Below are positions 56,426 to 64,000 of a stretch of 64,000 nt of DNA, one piece after another. A model generated the notes under the pieces. That model made no database searches. It had not been told where the DNA came from and saw only the letters and a program-made list of their open reading frames with translations. The DNA comes from Stutzerimonas nosocomialis (GTDB lineage Bacteria; Pseudomonadota; Gammaproteobacteria; Pseudomonadales; Pseudomonadaceae): NCBI RefSeq assembly GCF_005876855.1, contig NZ_QLAE01000009.1, positions 62,001 through 126,000 on the forward strand, read 5' to 3'. Positions within the stretch are counted from its first letter, which is position 1. Every line of letters begins with the position of its first letter. A program made the translations under genes and the position numbers.

Positions 56426-57799
56426 ATGAGCCGCCCGCTGAAACTCGCCCTGGTCGGCCACACCAATGCCGGCAAGACCTCGCTGCTGCGCACCCTGACG
56501 CGGGACGTCGGCTTCGGCGAGGTCTCGCATCGCCCCAGCACCACCCGCCACGTCGAAGGTGCGCGGCTGTCGGTGGACGGCGAGCCGCTGCTCGAACTCT
56601 ACGACACGCCCGGCCTGGAAGATGCCATCGCCCTGCTCGATTACCTGGAACGGCTGGAGCGACCGGGCGAGCGGCTCGACGGCCCCGCACGGGTCGCCCG
56701 CTTCCTCGAAGGCAGCGAGGCTCGGCAGCGCTTCGAGCAGGAAGCCAAGGTGCTGCGCCAGCTGCTGGCCTCCGACGCCGGGCTCTATGTGGTCGATGCC
56801 CGCGAGCCGGTGCTGGCCAAGTACCGCGACGAGCTGGCCGTGCTCGCCGCCTGCGGCAAGCCGCTGTTGCCGATCCTCAACTTCGTCGCGCTGCCGGGCC
56901 ATCGCGAAGAACAGTGGCGCGAGGCATTGGCGCGCCTGGGCCTGCATGCCCTGGTGCGCTTCGACAGCGTGGCGCCGCCGCTCGACGGCGAACGCCGCCT
57001 GTACGAAAGCCTTGCGCTGCTGCTGGAGACGTCGCGCCCGCAGCTGCAGCGGCTGATCGAGGACCACGAGGCGCAGGCCGCCGCGCGCCAGGCCGAAGGC
57101 GAGCGCCTGATCGCCGAGCTTCTGATCGACGCGGCGGCCTGCCGGCGCAGCGTCGCCGTCCAGCCCGAGCTGGAACGCCAGGCCATCGGCGAGCTGCACG
57201 ACGCGGTACGCGGCCGCGAACAGCGCTGCGTCGAGGCCCTGCTGCGGCTGTATGGGTTCCGTCCGCAGGACGCCTCGGCCAGCGACCTGCCGCTGCTCGA
57301 CGGGCGCTGGGGGGACGACCTGTTCAACCCGGAAACGCTGCGCCAGCTTGGCGTCAGGATCGGTGGCGGCGTGGCGGCCGGCGCGGCGGCCGGCGCCGGG
57401 GTCGACCTGCTGGTCGGCGGCATCACCCTCGGCGCGGCGGCGCTGCTCGGCGCGGTGGTCGGCGGCGGCGCGCAGACCGCGCGCCATTACGGCAACCGGT
57501 TGCTGGGCAAGCTCAAGGGCCAGCGCGAGCTGACCGTGGACGACGCCGTACTGCGCCTGCTCGCCCTGCGCCAGCGCCAGCTGCTGCAGGCGCTGGCCCG
57601 CCGCGGCCATGCCGCGATCGACGCCGTGCGCCTGGAGGCGCCGCAGGACAAGGTCTGGCGCGAAGGCAAGCTGCCCGCCGCATTGCAGCGCGCCCGCGCG
57701 CACCCACGCTGGTCCTCGCTCAACCCCGGAGCCACGCTGCAACAGGCCGAACGCCAGGCCGCGCTGGGGGAACTGGCCGGCGAACTCGCCCGCGCCTGA
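56426..57799 (+). CDS. GTPase with C-terminal DUF3482 domain
   Basis: A 457-residue protein with a G domain: P-loop ALVGHTNAGKTSLLRTL (residues 8-24), switch-region Thr residues in RPSTTRHVEG, and G3 ELYDTPGLED. A long helical part follows, then a DUF3482 region containing a glycine/alanine-rich hydrophobic hairpin (about 310-355, GGGVAAGAAAGAGVDLLVGG) that could insert into the membrane. It starts 21 bases after the DUF2868 gene; the pair probably forms a membrane-associated GTPase system of unknown role. Confidence 0.82.
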   Translation: MSRPLKLALVGHTNAGKTSLLRTLTRDVGFGEVSHRPSTTRHVEGARLSVDGEPLLELYDTPGLEDAIALLDYLERLERPGERLDGPARVARFLEGSEARQRFEQEAKVLRQLLASDAGLYVVDAREPVLAKYRDELAVLAACGKPLLPILNFVALPGHREEQWREALARLGLHALVRFDSVAPPLDGERRLYESLALLLETSRPQLQRLIEDHEAQAAARQAEGERLIAELLIDAAACRRSVAVQPELERQAIGELHDAVRGREQRCVEALLRLYGFRPQDASASDLPLLDGRWGDDLFNPETLRQLGVRIGGGVAAGAAAGAGVDLLVGGITLGAAALLGAVVGGGAQTARHYGNRLLGKLKGQRELTVDDAVLRLLALRQRQLLQALARRGHAAIDAVRLEAPQDKVWREGKLPAALQRARAHPRWSSLNPGATLQQAERQAALGELAGELARA

Positions 57800-57860
57800 G
57801 ACGGTCGCATCGTTCAGGGCCTGGCCGAAGCCCGACACTCCGTCCGTCATGAGGTCTTGC

Positions 57861-58649
57861 ATGGTTCAGCACATTCTCGTCGCCCACGACCTCAGCGCCG
57901 AAGCCGATCTCGCCCTGCGCCGCGCCGCCCAGCTGGCCCGCCAGGCCGGCGCCCGGCTGAGCCTGGTGCACGTCCTGGACGAGGCCACGAACCCCGCCTC
58001 GGCGCAGGCGTATCTGCGCGGTTGCCTGCGTGACTATGGCCTGCCCGAGGAGGAGCCGCGGATTCGCCAGGGGCGCCCGGTGGAGGAAATCCTCGCCCAG
58101 ACCGCCGGGCTCGAGGCGGACCTGCTGGTGCTCGGCGCGCACCACCGGCAATCGAGCCAGGGGTTTGCCGGCACCACCCTCGAACGGGTGCTGCTGCGCT
58201 GTCCGGCCGCCGTCCTGCTGGCCATCAGCCCCAACCTCGCGCCCTACCAGCGCGCCGTCGCCGCGCTGGACTTCTCCGGTAGCGCCAGCCGCGCCTTGCG
58301 CTGCGCCTGGCGCCTTTTGCCGGCCACCGGCGTGCTGCATGCGCTCAACGTGCACGAGGTCGCGGAAGTCCATGGCGCCGACGAGGACGGCCTGGCACTG
58401 CAGCGCGAACTCTTCGGCCAGCTGATCGAGGATCTGGCCGCCGAGCTGGACGCCCCCCCGGGCCGCCTGACCCACGCGGTCCGCCAGGGCGAGCGCAGCA
58501 ACTGCCTGGACGCCAGCCTCGCCGAACAGCGCCCGCAGCTGCTGGCCCTGGGCGGCCACAGCCGCGGCGAGCTGAGCAGCGCCCTGCTCGGCAGCCTCGT
58601 CCGGCAAATGCTGGAGCGGCCGCCGTGCGACCTGCTGATCGCGCCCTAG
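57861..58649 (+). CDS. Universal stress protein with two tandem UspA domains
   Basis: A 262-residue protein with two Usp folds. The first spans residues 1-125 (QHILVAHDLSAEADLALRRA, ADLLVLGAHHRQSSQGFAGT, CPAAVLLA), and the second spans 132-262 (AVAALDFSGSASRALRCAWR, LLALGGHSRGELSSALLGS, CDLLIAP). ATP-binding-type G-rich motifs are partly kept (GAHHRQSSQG). Tandem Usps are common stress and anaerobiosis proteins. The end overlaps the convergent parA-like stop by four bases. Confidence 0.9.
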   Translation: MVQHILVAHDLSAEADLALRRAAQLARQAGARLSLVHVLDEATNPASAQAYLRGCLRDYGLPEEEPRIRQGRPVEEILAQTAGLEADLLVLGAHHRQSSQGFAGTTLERVLLRCPAAVLLAISPNLAPYQRAVAALDFSGSASRALRCAWRLLPATGVLHALNVHEVAEVHGADEDGLALQRELFGQLIEDLAAELDAPPGRLTHAVRQGERSNCLDASLAEQRPQLLALGGHSRGELSSALLGSLVRQMLERPPCDLLIAP

Positions 58650-59416
58650 TGGCTTTCCAGCAGGTCGTGCAGCTCGACGAACTGCCGGGTCAGCTTGTGC
58701 CCCGGGTCCAGGTGCACCAGCGGCAGGCAGGCCTGGTGCGACTCGCGCATGCGCACCGAGCTCATCAGGTACACCGGCAGGACGGGCAGCCCCTCGGCCA
58801 ATAGCTCGTCGATGATCTGCCGGGGCAGCGCGGCGCGTGGCTGGAACTGGTTGACCACGATGCCCTCGACCTCCAGCGCTTCGTTGTGGTCTTCCTTGAG
58901 GTCGTCGATCTCGGCCAGCAGGCTGTACAGCGCCTGGCGGGAGAAGCTGTCGCAGTCGAAGGGCACCAGGCACCGATCGGCGGCTATCAGCGCCGAAACG
59001 GTGAAGAAATTGAGCGCTGGCGGCGTGTCGATGTAGATCCGCTCGTAGTCGGCGGAGAGTTCGTCGAGCAGCTTTCGCAGCTTGTTGATCTTGTGCTTGG
59101 CCTCGAGCTTGGGCTGCAGGTCGGCCAGCTCCGCGGTGGCGGTGACGATGTGCAGCAGGTCGAAGGGCGTCTCGTAGATATCCGGACGGGCCTTCTTGGC
59201 CGCAGGCCCGGAGGACAGCGTCAGCTTGAAGAAATCGGCGATGCCGGTGGGGATGTCGTCCCCGGTCAGGCCGGTCAGGTAGTGGCTGGAATTGGCCTGG
59301 GCGTCCAGGTCCACCAGCAGCGTGCGGTAACCCTGGGACGCGCTGACCGCGGCCAGGTTGCAGGCAATGCTGGACTTGCCGACACCGCCTTTCTGATTGA
59401 ACACCACGCGGCGCAT
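58646..59416 (-). CDS. Orphan ParA-family ATPase
   Basis: A 256-residue ParA/MinD-superfamily ATPase with the deviant Walker A NQKGGVGKSSIACNLA, Walker A' DLDAQANSSHYL and Walker B YIDTPPALNFF. AGGGGAG lies six bases before the chosen ATG at 59416; a start two codons earlier is possible. No parB, parS-like repeat, replication or partition gene lies nearby, so it is not obviously chromosome or plasmid partition; orphan ParAs position other cargo such as chemosensory arrays or enzymes. Cargo unknown. Confidence 0.88.
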   Translation of the reverse strand: MRRVVFNQKGGVGKSSIACNLAAVSASQGYRTLLVDLDAQANSSHYLTGLTGDDIPTGIADFFKLTLSSGPAAKKARPDIYETPFDLLHIVTATAELADLQPKLEAKHKINKLRKLLDELSADYERIYIDTPPALNFFTVSALIAADRCLVPFDCDSFSRQALYSLLAEIDDLKEDHNEALEVEGIVVNQFQPRAALPRQIIDELLAEGLPVLPVYLMSSVRMRESHQACLPLVHLDPGHKLTRQFVELHDLLESH

Positions 59417-59495
59417 GGTCATCTCCCCTTCGTCTGCGTTCCTGGAGTCTATACACACCACACGACAGCGATACGACCATGCGCCCGGTTGCACC

Positions 59496-59511
59496 CGGCA
59501 AAACCCCTGCT
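59496..59511 (+). promoter_or_regulatory. Possible sigma-54 promoter of the Liv-type operon
   Basis: CGGCAA-AACCC-CTGCT keeps the GG-N10-GC spacing and GGCA/TGCT bases of a -24/-12 promoter with three deviations. It would place the transcript start just before the CA motif and 35-codon frame at 59551. Confidence 0.42.
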
Positions 59512-59529
59512 ACGTTTATTCAGACCAAT

Positions 59530-59537
59530 AACAATAA
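59530..59537 (+). promoter_or_regulatory. CA motif (Crc/Hfq-type target) in the leader
   Basis: AACAATAA fits the AANAANAA catabolite-activity motif bound by Hfq with Crc in pseudomonads. It sits directly before a GGGAA sequence and an ATG at 59551, the placement seen in Crc-repressed mRNAs. Confidence 0.45.
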
Positions 59538-59550
59538 TAGGGAACACCCC

Positions 59551-59658
59551 ATGACCATCACGCCCCGCGAGCCCCGGCGACAGCCGCGCTACATCCCCAA
59601 GGCGCCAAGCCCCCGCCGTTCCGTCCCGCTCTTTCCTCCGCACTGCCCCCAGACCTGA
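59551..59658 (+). CDS. Possible 35-residue leader ORF upstream of the Liv operon
   Basis: ATG with AGGGAA eight bases upstream opens a 35-codon frame (MTITPREPRRQPRY..., Pro/Arg-rich, ending CPQT). The Pro/Arg composition looks like random GC-rich DNA, but the AT-rich translation-start region with a CA motif is unlike its surroundings. It is either a leader peptide or the remnant of a lost gene start. Between it and the binding-protein gene (59659-59849) I see no other feature. Confidence 0.3.
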   Translation: MTITPREPRRQPRYIPKAPSPRRSVPLFPPHCPQT

Positions 59659-59849
59659 CGCCTCCGGCATGCGCACTCGATGCGTAACGCCCTCCGCCAC
59701 CTGCGCGCCTGCGCCCGGCGGCCCGGCCCTGCCCGCGAACCGCTCCGACGAGCGGCGCGCAGGCCACGTTCATCCGAAACATCCCGCGGCAACCCCACGA
59801 ACCGGGCTGCCGCGCCCTCTGTGTGTGCGGTTCATCTAAGGAGACACCC

Positions 59850-61058
59850 ATGAAGCTTCTGGCAATCGCAACGGCAAGCGTGATCGCGGCAACCGGCGTC
59901 AGCGCCCAGGCCGCCGAGATTTCCGACGGCAAGGTGAAGATCGGCATCCTCAACGACCAGTCCGGGGTCTACGCCGACTTCGGCGGCAAGTGGTCGGTCG
60001 AGGCGGCGCGAATGGCCGCCGAGGACTTCGGCGGTTCGGTGCAGGGCGCGCCGATCGAGATCGTCACCGCCGACCATCAGAACAAGCCCGACATCGCCTC
60101 CAACATCGCCCGCCAGTGGTACGACCGCGAGCAGGTCGACGCCATCATGGAGCTGACCACCTCCTCGGTGGCCCTCGCCGTGCAGGGCATCTCCAGGGAC
60201 AAGAAGAAGATCGACGTGGTGACCGGCGCCGCGACCGCCGAGCTGACCGGCAAGCAGTGCTCGCCCTACGGCTTCCACTGGGCCTACGACACCCATGCGC
60301 TGGCGGTCGGCACCGGCGGCGCGCTGGTGTCCCAGGGCGGCGACACCTGGTACTTCCTGACCGCCGACTACGCCTTCGGCTATTCGCTGGAGGAGCAGAC
60401 CACCACCTTCGTCAACGCCAACGGCGGCAAGGTGCTGGGCTCGGTGCGCCATCCCCTGTCGAGCACCGACTACTCGTCCTTCCTGCTCCAGGCGCAGTCG
60501 TCCGGCGCCAAGGTCATCGGCCTCGCCAACGCCGGGCTGGACACCGCCAACGCGATCAAGCAGGCCGCCGAGTTCGGCATCGTCGCCGGCGGCCAGCGCC
60601 TGGCGGCGCTGCTGTTCACCCTTGCCGAGGTCCACGGGCTGGGCCTGGAAGCGGCGCAGGGGCTGACCCTCACCGAGAGCTTCTACTGGGACCGCGACGA
60701 GCAGTCGCGCGAGTTCTCCCAGCGCTTCTTCAAGCGCACCGGCCGGATGCCGAACATGGTCCATGCCGGCACCTACTCGGGCGTGCTGCAGTACCTCAAG
60801 GCCATCGACAAGGCCGGAACCGACGCCACCGAAGCGGTCGCCGCGGCGATGCACGAGATGCCGGTCGAGGACGTCTTCGCCCGCAACGGTCGCGTCGGCG
60901 CCAATGGCCGGCTGATCAGCGACGTCTACCTGATGGAGGTGAAGACGCCCGAGGAAAGCAAGCAGCCCTGGGACTACTACAAGGTGCTCGCCACCGTGCC
61001 GGGCGACCAGGCCTACATCAAGCCGGCCGACAGCGGTTGCCCGCTGGTCACGCCATGA
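59850..61058 (+). CDS. Branched-chain amino acid-type ABC transporter substrate-binding protein
   Basis: A 402-residue periplasmic protein with a signal peptide (cleavage after AQA, about residue 22) and the mature start KVKIGILNDQSGVYADFGG of the LivJ/Peripla_BP_6 class. Conserved blocks include VDAIMELTTSSVALAVQGIS, YFLTADYAFGYSLEEQT and KVIGLANAGLDTANAIKQA. Members of this class bind amino acids, amides, urea or aromatic acids; the substrate here is undecided. AAGGAG precedes the ATG at 59850. First structural gene of a Liv-type operon; its stop overlaps the next start (ATGA). Confidence 0.9.
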   Translation: MKLLAIATASVIAATGVSAQAAEISDGKVKIGILNDQSGVYADFGGKWSVEAARMAAEDFGGSVQGAPIEIVTADHQNKPDIASNIARQWYDREQVDAIMELTTSSVALAVQGISRDKKKIDVVTGAATAELTGKQCSPYGFHWAYDTHALAVGTGGALVSQGGDTWYFLTADYAFGYSLEEQTTTFVNANGGKVLGSVRHPLSSTDYSSFLLQAQSSGAKVIGLANAGLDTANAIKQAAEFGIVAGGQRLAALLFTLAEVHGLGLEAAQGLTLTESFYWDRDEQSREFSQRFFKRTGRMPNMVHAGTYSGVLQYLKAIDKAGTDATEAVAAAMHEMPVEDVFARNGRVGANGRLISDVYLMEVKTPEESKQPWDYYKVLATVPGDQAYIKPADSGCPLVTP

Positions 61059-61867
61059 GCCTGGCCAGCGTGAGCGACGCGGCGGTGCTGCCGCGGGACA
61101 CCGCCTCGCCGCAGCCCTCCCGGGTGGTCCTCTCGGCGCGCGGTCTGCGCCGGGAGTTCGGCGGATTCGTCGCGGTGAACAACGTCGACATCGACGTCGA
61201 GCACGCGCGCGTCCACGCCCTGATCGGCCCCAACGGCGCCGGCAAGACGACGGTGTTCAACCTGCTGACCAAGTTCCTCCAGCCCACCAGCGGCAGCATC
61301 CGCCTGCTCGATCAGGACATCACCCGCAGCGACCCGGCGAAGGTCGCGCGGATGGGGCTGGTGCGCTCGTTCCAGATCTCGGCGGTGTTTCCGCACCTCT
61401 CGGTGCTGGACAACGTACGCGTCGCCCTGCAGCGCCAGAACGGGCTGGCCACGCAGTTCTGGCTGCCGCTGCGGGCGCTGGACCGGCTGAACGAGCGGGC
61501 CCTGCAGCTGCTCGAGTCGGTCGGCCTGCAGGAGGCGCGTCACCGCGCGGCGGCCGACCTCTCCTACGGCCGCAAGCGGGTGCTGGAGATCGCCACCACC
61601 CTGGCGCTGGAACCCAAGGTGCTGCTGCTCGACGAGCCGATGGCGGGGATGGGCCACGAGGACGTGCACACGGTCTCGGCGATCATCCGCGAGGTGGCGC
61701 GCGAGCGGGCGGTGCTGATGGTGGAGCACAACCTGAAGGTGGTCGCCGAACTGTGCGACCGGGTGACGGTGCTGCAACGCGGCGAAATCCTCACGTCCGG
61801 CGACTACCGCACGGTCAGCCAGGACGAGCGCGTCCGCACCGCCTACATGGGGACCGAAGATGACTGA
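61055..61867 (+). CDS. Liv-type ABC transporter ATPase (LivG-like)
   Basis: A 270-residue ATPase with Walker A GPNGAGKTT, the LivG-typical signature LSYGRKRVLEIATTLAL, Walker B VLLLDEPMAGMG and H-loop MVEHNLKVV. The true start is the ATG at 61055 overlapping the binding-protein stop; the open frame reaching back over 1 kb is a shadow. The N-terminal 25 residues (SLASVSDAAVLPRDTASPQ) are a non-conserved extension. Confidence 0.92.
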   Translation: MSLASVSDAAVLPRDTASPQPSRVVLSARGLRREFGGFVAVNNVDIDVEHARVHALIGPNGAGKTTVFNLLTKFLQPTSGSIRLLDQDITRSDPAKVARMGLVRSFQISAVFPHLSVLDNVRVALQRQNGLATQFWLPLRALDRLNERALQLLESVGLQEARHRAAADLSYGRKRVLEIATTLALEPKVLLLDEPMAGMGHEDVHTVSAIIREVARERAVLMVEHNLKVVAELCDRVTVLQRGEILTSGDYRTVSQDERVRTAYMGTEDD

Positions 61868-62570
61868 GACCAGCCCGCTGCTCAAGGTCCGCGCGCTCAA
61901 CGCCTGGTACGGCGAAGGACATGCCCTGCAGGGCATCGATCTGGACGTGCGGGCCGGCGAGACCGTGACCCTGCTCGGCCGCAACGGCGTGGGCAAGACC
62001 ACCGCCCTGCGCACCATCATGGGCATCATCCGCAGCCGCACCGGCAGCATCGAGTTCGACGGCCGGGACATGATGCGCGTGCCGCTGCACCGCACCGCCC
62101 ACGCCGGCATCGGCTACGTGCCCGAGGAGCGCGGCATCTTCGCCACCCTCACGGTGGACGAGAACCTCAACCTGCCACCGGTGGTCGCCCCCGGCGGCAT
62201 GTCGCTGGAGGAGATCTACACGCTGTTCCCCAACCTCAAGGAGCGGCGCAACAGTGCGGGCACCAAGCTCTCCGGCGGCGAACAGCAGATGCTCGCCATC
62301 GCCCGCATCCTGCGCACGGGGGCCCGGCTGCTCCTGCTCGACGAACCCACCGAGGGCCTGGCGCCGGTGATCGTCCAGCGCATCGGCGAGGTGCTGGTCA
62401 CGCTCAAGCAGCGCGGCATGACCATCCTCCTGGTGGAGCAGAACTTCCGTTTCGCCAGCAAGGTGGCCGACCGCTTCTACGTCGTCGACCACGGCCAGGT
62501 GATCGACCACTTCGCCGTCGAGCAATTGCCCGACCGCATGTCCATGCTCAACGAAGCCCTGGGGGTCTGA
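61860..62570 (+). CDS. Liv-type ABC transporter ATPase (LivF-like)
   Basis: A 236-residue second ATPase: Walker A GRNGVGKTT, family motif GIGYVPEERGIFATLTVDEN, signature LSGGEQQMLAIARIL, Walker B LLLLDEPTEGLAP and H-loop LVEQNFRFA. It overlaps livG by eight bases and livH by one, and pairs with the LivG-like protein to drive the permease. Confidence 0.93.
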   Translation: MTETSPLLKVRALNAWYGEGHALQGIDLDVRAGETVTLLGRNGVGKTTALRTIMGIIRSRTGSIEFDGRDMMRVPLHRTAHAGIGYVPEERGIFATLTVDENLNLPPVVAPGGMSLEEIYTLFPNLKERRNSAGTKLSGGEQQMLAIARILRTGARLLLLDEPTEGLAPVIVQRIGEVLVTLKQRGMTILLVEQNFRFASKVADRFYVVDHGQVIDHFAVEQLPDRMSMLNEALGV

Positions 62571-63457
62571 TGACGACAATCTTCGGCGTACCGCTGCAGG
62601 CGTTTCTTGGACAGCTGCTGATCGGCCTGATCAACGGCTCCTTCTACGCCATGCTCAGCCTGGGCCTGGCGATCATTTTCGGCCTGCTCAAGGTGATCAA
62701 CTTCGCCCACGGGGCGCAGTACATGCTCGGCGCCTTCGCCGGCTACCTGCTGCTGACCTGGCTGGGCATCGGCTACTGGCCGGCGCTGCTGCTGGCGCCC
62801 TTGCTGGTGGGGCTCGCCAGCGCGGCGATCGAGCGTTTCGCGCTGTCGCGGCTGTACAACCTCGACCACCTCTACGGGCTGCTCTTCACCTTCGGCCTCG
62901 CGCTCGCCCTGGAAGGCACCCTGCGCTACTTCTATGGCTCCTCCGGACAGCCCTATGCCGTCCCCAAGGAACTCGCCGGCGGCTACAACCTGGGCTTCAT
63001 GTTCCTGCCCAAGTACCGCGCCTGGGTCGTGCTGGCCTCGCTGGTGATCTGCCTGGGCACCTGGCTGCTGATCGAGAAGACCCGCCTGGGCGCCACCCTG
63101 CGCGCGGCGACGGAAAACCCCACGCTGGTGCGCGCCTTCGGCATCAACGTGCCGCTGCTGCTGACCTTCACCTACGGGCTGGGCGCCGGGCTGGCGGGCC
63201 TCGCCGGGATTCTGGCCGCACCGATCTACCAGGTCAGCCCGCTGATGGGCTCGAACCTGATCATCGTGGTGTTCGCCGTGGTGGTGGTCGGCGGCATGGG
63301 CTCTATCCTCGGCGCGATCATCACCGGCTACCTGCTGGGCATTCTCGAGGGGCTGACCAAGGTGTTCTATCCGGAAGCCTCGAACATCGTGATCTTCGTG
63401 ATCATGGCCATCGTACTGCTGGTCAGGCCTGCGGGCCTCATGGGGAGGGACGCCTGA
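62570..63457 (+). CDS. Liv-type ABC transporter permease (LivH-like)
   Basis: A 295-residue inner-membrane permease with about eight helices. The opening LLIGLINGSFYAMLSLGLAI, the GLLKVINFAHGAQYMLGAF motif, and the cytoplasmic loop TRLGATLRAATENPTLVRAF followed by GIN are LivH hallmarks. It starts on the last base of livF and its stop overlaps the next gene (TGATG). Confidence 0.93.
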   Translation: MTTIFGVPLQAFLGQLLIGLINGSFYAMLSLGLAIIFGLLKVINFAHGAQYMLGAFAGYLLLTWLGIGYWPALLLAPLLVGLASAAIERFALSRLYNLDHLYGLLFTFGLALALEGTLRYFYGSSGQPYAVPKELAGGYNLGFMFLPKYRAWVVLASLVICLGTWLLIEKTRLGATLRAATENPTLVRAFGINVPLLLTFTYGLGAGLAGLAGILAAPIYQVSPLMGSNLIIVVFAVVVVGGMGSILGAIITGYLLGILEGLTKVFYPEASNIVIFVIMAIVLLVRPAGLMGRDA

Positions 63458-64000
63458 TGGATACCGTCATGACCGCTCCACGGCGTCGCCTGCGCGCGGA
63501 AACGGTGCTGATCGCCCTGGGCATCGTCGCCCTGGTGCTCGCACCGCTGTATTTCTACCCGGTGTTCCTGATGAAGGTGCTGTGCTTCGCGCTCTTCGCC
63601 TGCGCCTTCAACCTGCTGCTGGGCTACACCGGCATCCTCTCCTTCGGCCACGCGGCGTTCTTCGGCGGCGCGGCCTACTTCACCGCCCATGCGGTCAAGG
63701 AATGGGGGCTCTCGCCGGAGCTGGGGATTCTGGTGGGCGTCGCGGGCGCGGCGCTGCTGGGGCTGGTGATCGGCTTCCTGGCGATACGCAGGCAGGGCAT
63801 CTATTCGACGATGATCACCCTGGCGCTGGCGCAGATGTTTTTCTTCTTCTGCCTGCAGGCGCCGTTCACCCATGGCGAGGATGGCATCCAGGGCGTGCCC
63901 CGGGGCCATCTGCTGGGGCTGATTGACCTGAACGAGCCGCTGAACATGTACTTCTTCGTGCTCGCGGTGTTCCTGCTCGGCCTGCTGCTGATCTGGCGCA
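63457..64000 (+). CDS. Liv-type ABC transporter permease (LivM-like), cut by window edge
   Basis: About 181 residues are visible. Helices VLIALGIVALVLAPLYFYPV and KVLCFALFACAFNLLLGYTG lead to the LivM signature GILSFGHAAFFGGAAYFTAH and RRQGIYSTMITLALAQMFFF. The ATG at 63457 overlaps the livH stop. The C-terminal half lies beyond the window. Confidence 0.92.
   Translation, partial: MDTVMTAPRRRLRAETVLIALGIVALVLAPLYFYPVFLMKVLCFALFACAFNLLLGYTGILSFGHAAFFGGAAYFTAHAVKEWGLSPELGILVGVAGAALLGLVIGFLAIRRQGIYSTMITLALAQMFFFFCLQAPFTHGEDGIQGVPRGHLLGLIDLNEPLNMYFFVLAVFLLGLLLIWR

Noticed and set aside
59990-61054. Long N-terminal extension of the LivG-like frame through the binding-protein gene
   Set aside because: Out-of-frame reading of the binding-protein gene; the ATG at 61055 with ATGA overlap is the natural start.

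Overview
The window is a GC-rich stretch of chromosome from a pseudomonad (Pseudomonas sensu lato; Stutzerimonas-like lineages fit). Supporting signs are a Gac/Rsm small RNA with GacA operator palindromes, PsrA-type operators beside a fatty-acid acyl-CoA dehydrogenase, a complete bioB-F-H-C-D cluster next to comF, a DUF2790 protein, and core genes such as mutM, ilvD, folA and glpQ. I found no rRNA, tRNA, CRISPR array, insertion sequence, integrase or phage gene. Most of the window looks like ordinary, densely packed chromosome, with many ATGA/TGATG translationally coupled junctions.

Layout. 1-11 kb: truncated TRAP transporter binding protein, an esterase, an iron/siderophore-type binding lipoprotein, an MBL hydrolase, an NfeD-slipin-LEA membrane operon, an SDR, and a DUF1097-DoxX-DUF2790 operon divergent from a LysR regulator. 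10.3-14.6 kb: chemoreceptor and an SDR-trehalase pair. 14.9-25.7 kb: a co-directional minus-strand run of TonB-dependent receptor, beta-propeller phytase, ExbB, ExbD, TonB and PhoX-type phosphatase. It is preceded by a Pho-box-like promoter and faces a degenerate GGDEF protein plus AraC regulator that carries a second Pho-box-like array. 25.7-33.3 kb: rsmY small RNA with two GacA sites, three roughly 600-residue acyl-CoA dehydrogenases, a diguanylate cyclase and tandem PsrA-like operators. 33.4-39.2 kb: a mini flagellar-rod-like protein, an SRPBCC protein and the biotin operon. 39.2-45.4 kb: comF, srkA, mutM, an HDOD protein, a PfpI protein and rlmI. 45.6-50.2 kb: a polyamine-type ABC operon behind a well-formed sigma-54 promoter. 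50.5-59.4 kb: ilvD, a phosphoesterase, folA, glpQ, a DUF2868/DUF3482 pair, a tandem Usp protein and an orphan ParA. 59.5-64 kb: a branched-chain-amino-acid-type (Liv) ABC operon, running off the end, with a possible sigma-54 promoter and a Crc/Hfq-type CA motif in its leader.

The most coherent system is at 14.9-23.5 kb. An outer-membrane receptor, its own ExbB-ExbD-TonB motor, a two-domain phytase and a PhoX phosphatase are arranged as one probable transcription unit whose promoter region matches the PhoB recognition repeat. I read this as a dedicated organophosphate (phytate) capture and dephosphorylation locus. The parts are known families. The single-unit arrangement with a private Ton motor, and the facing regulatory pair under a second Pho-box-like array, are what deserve testing.
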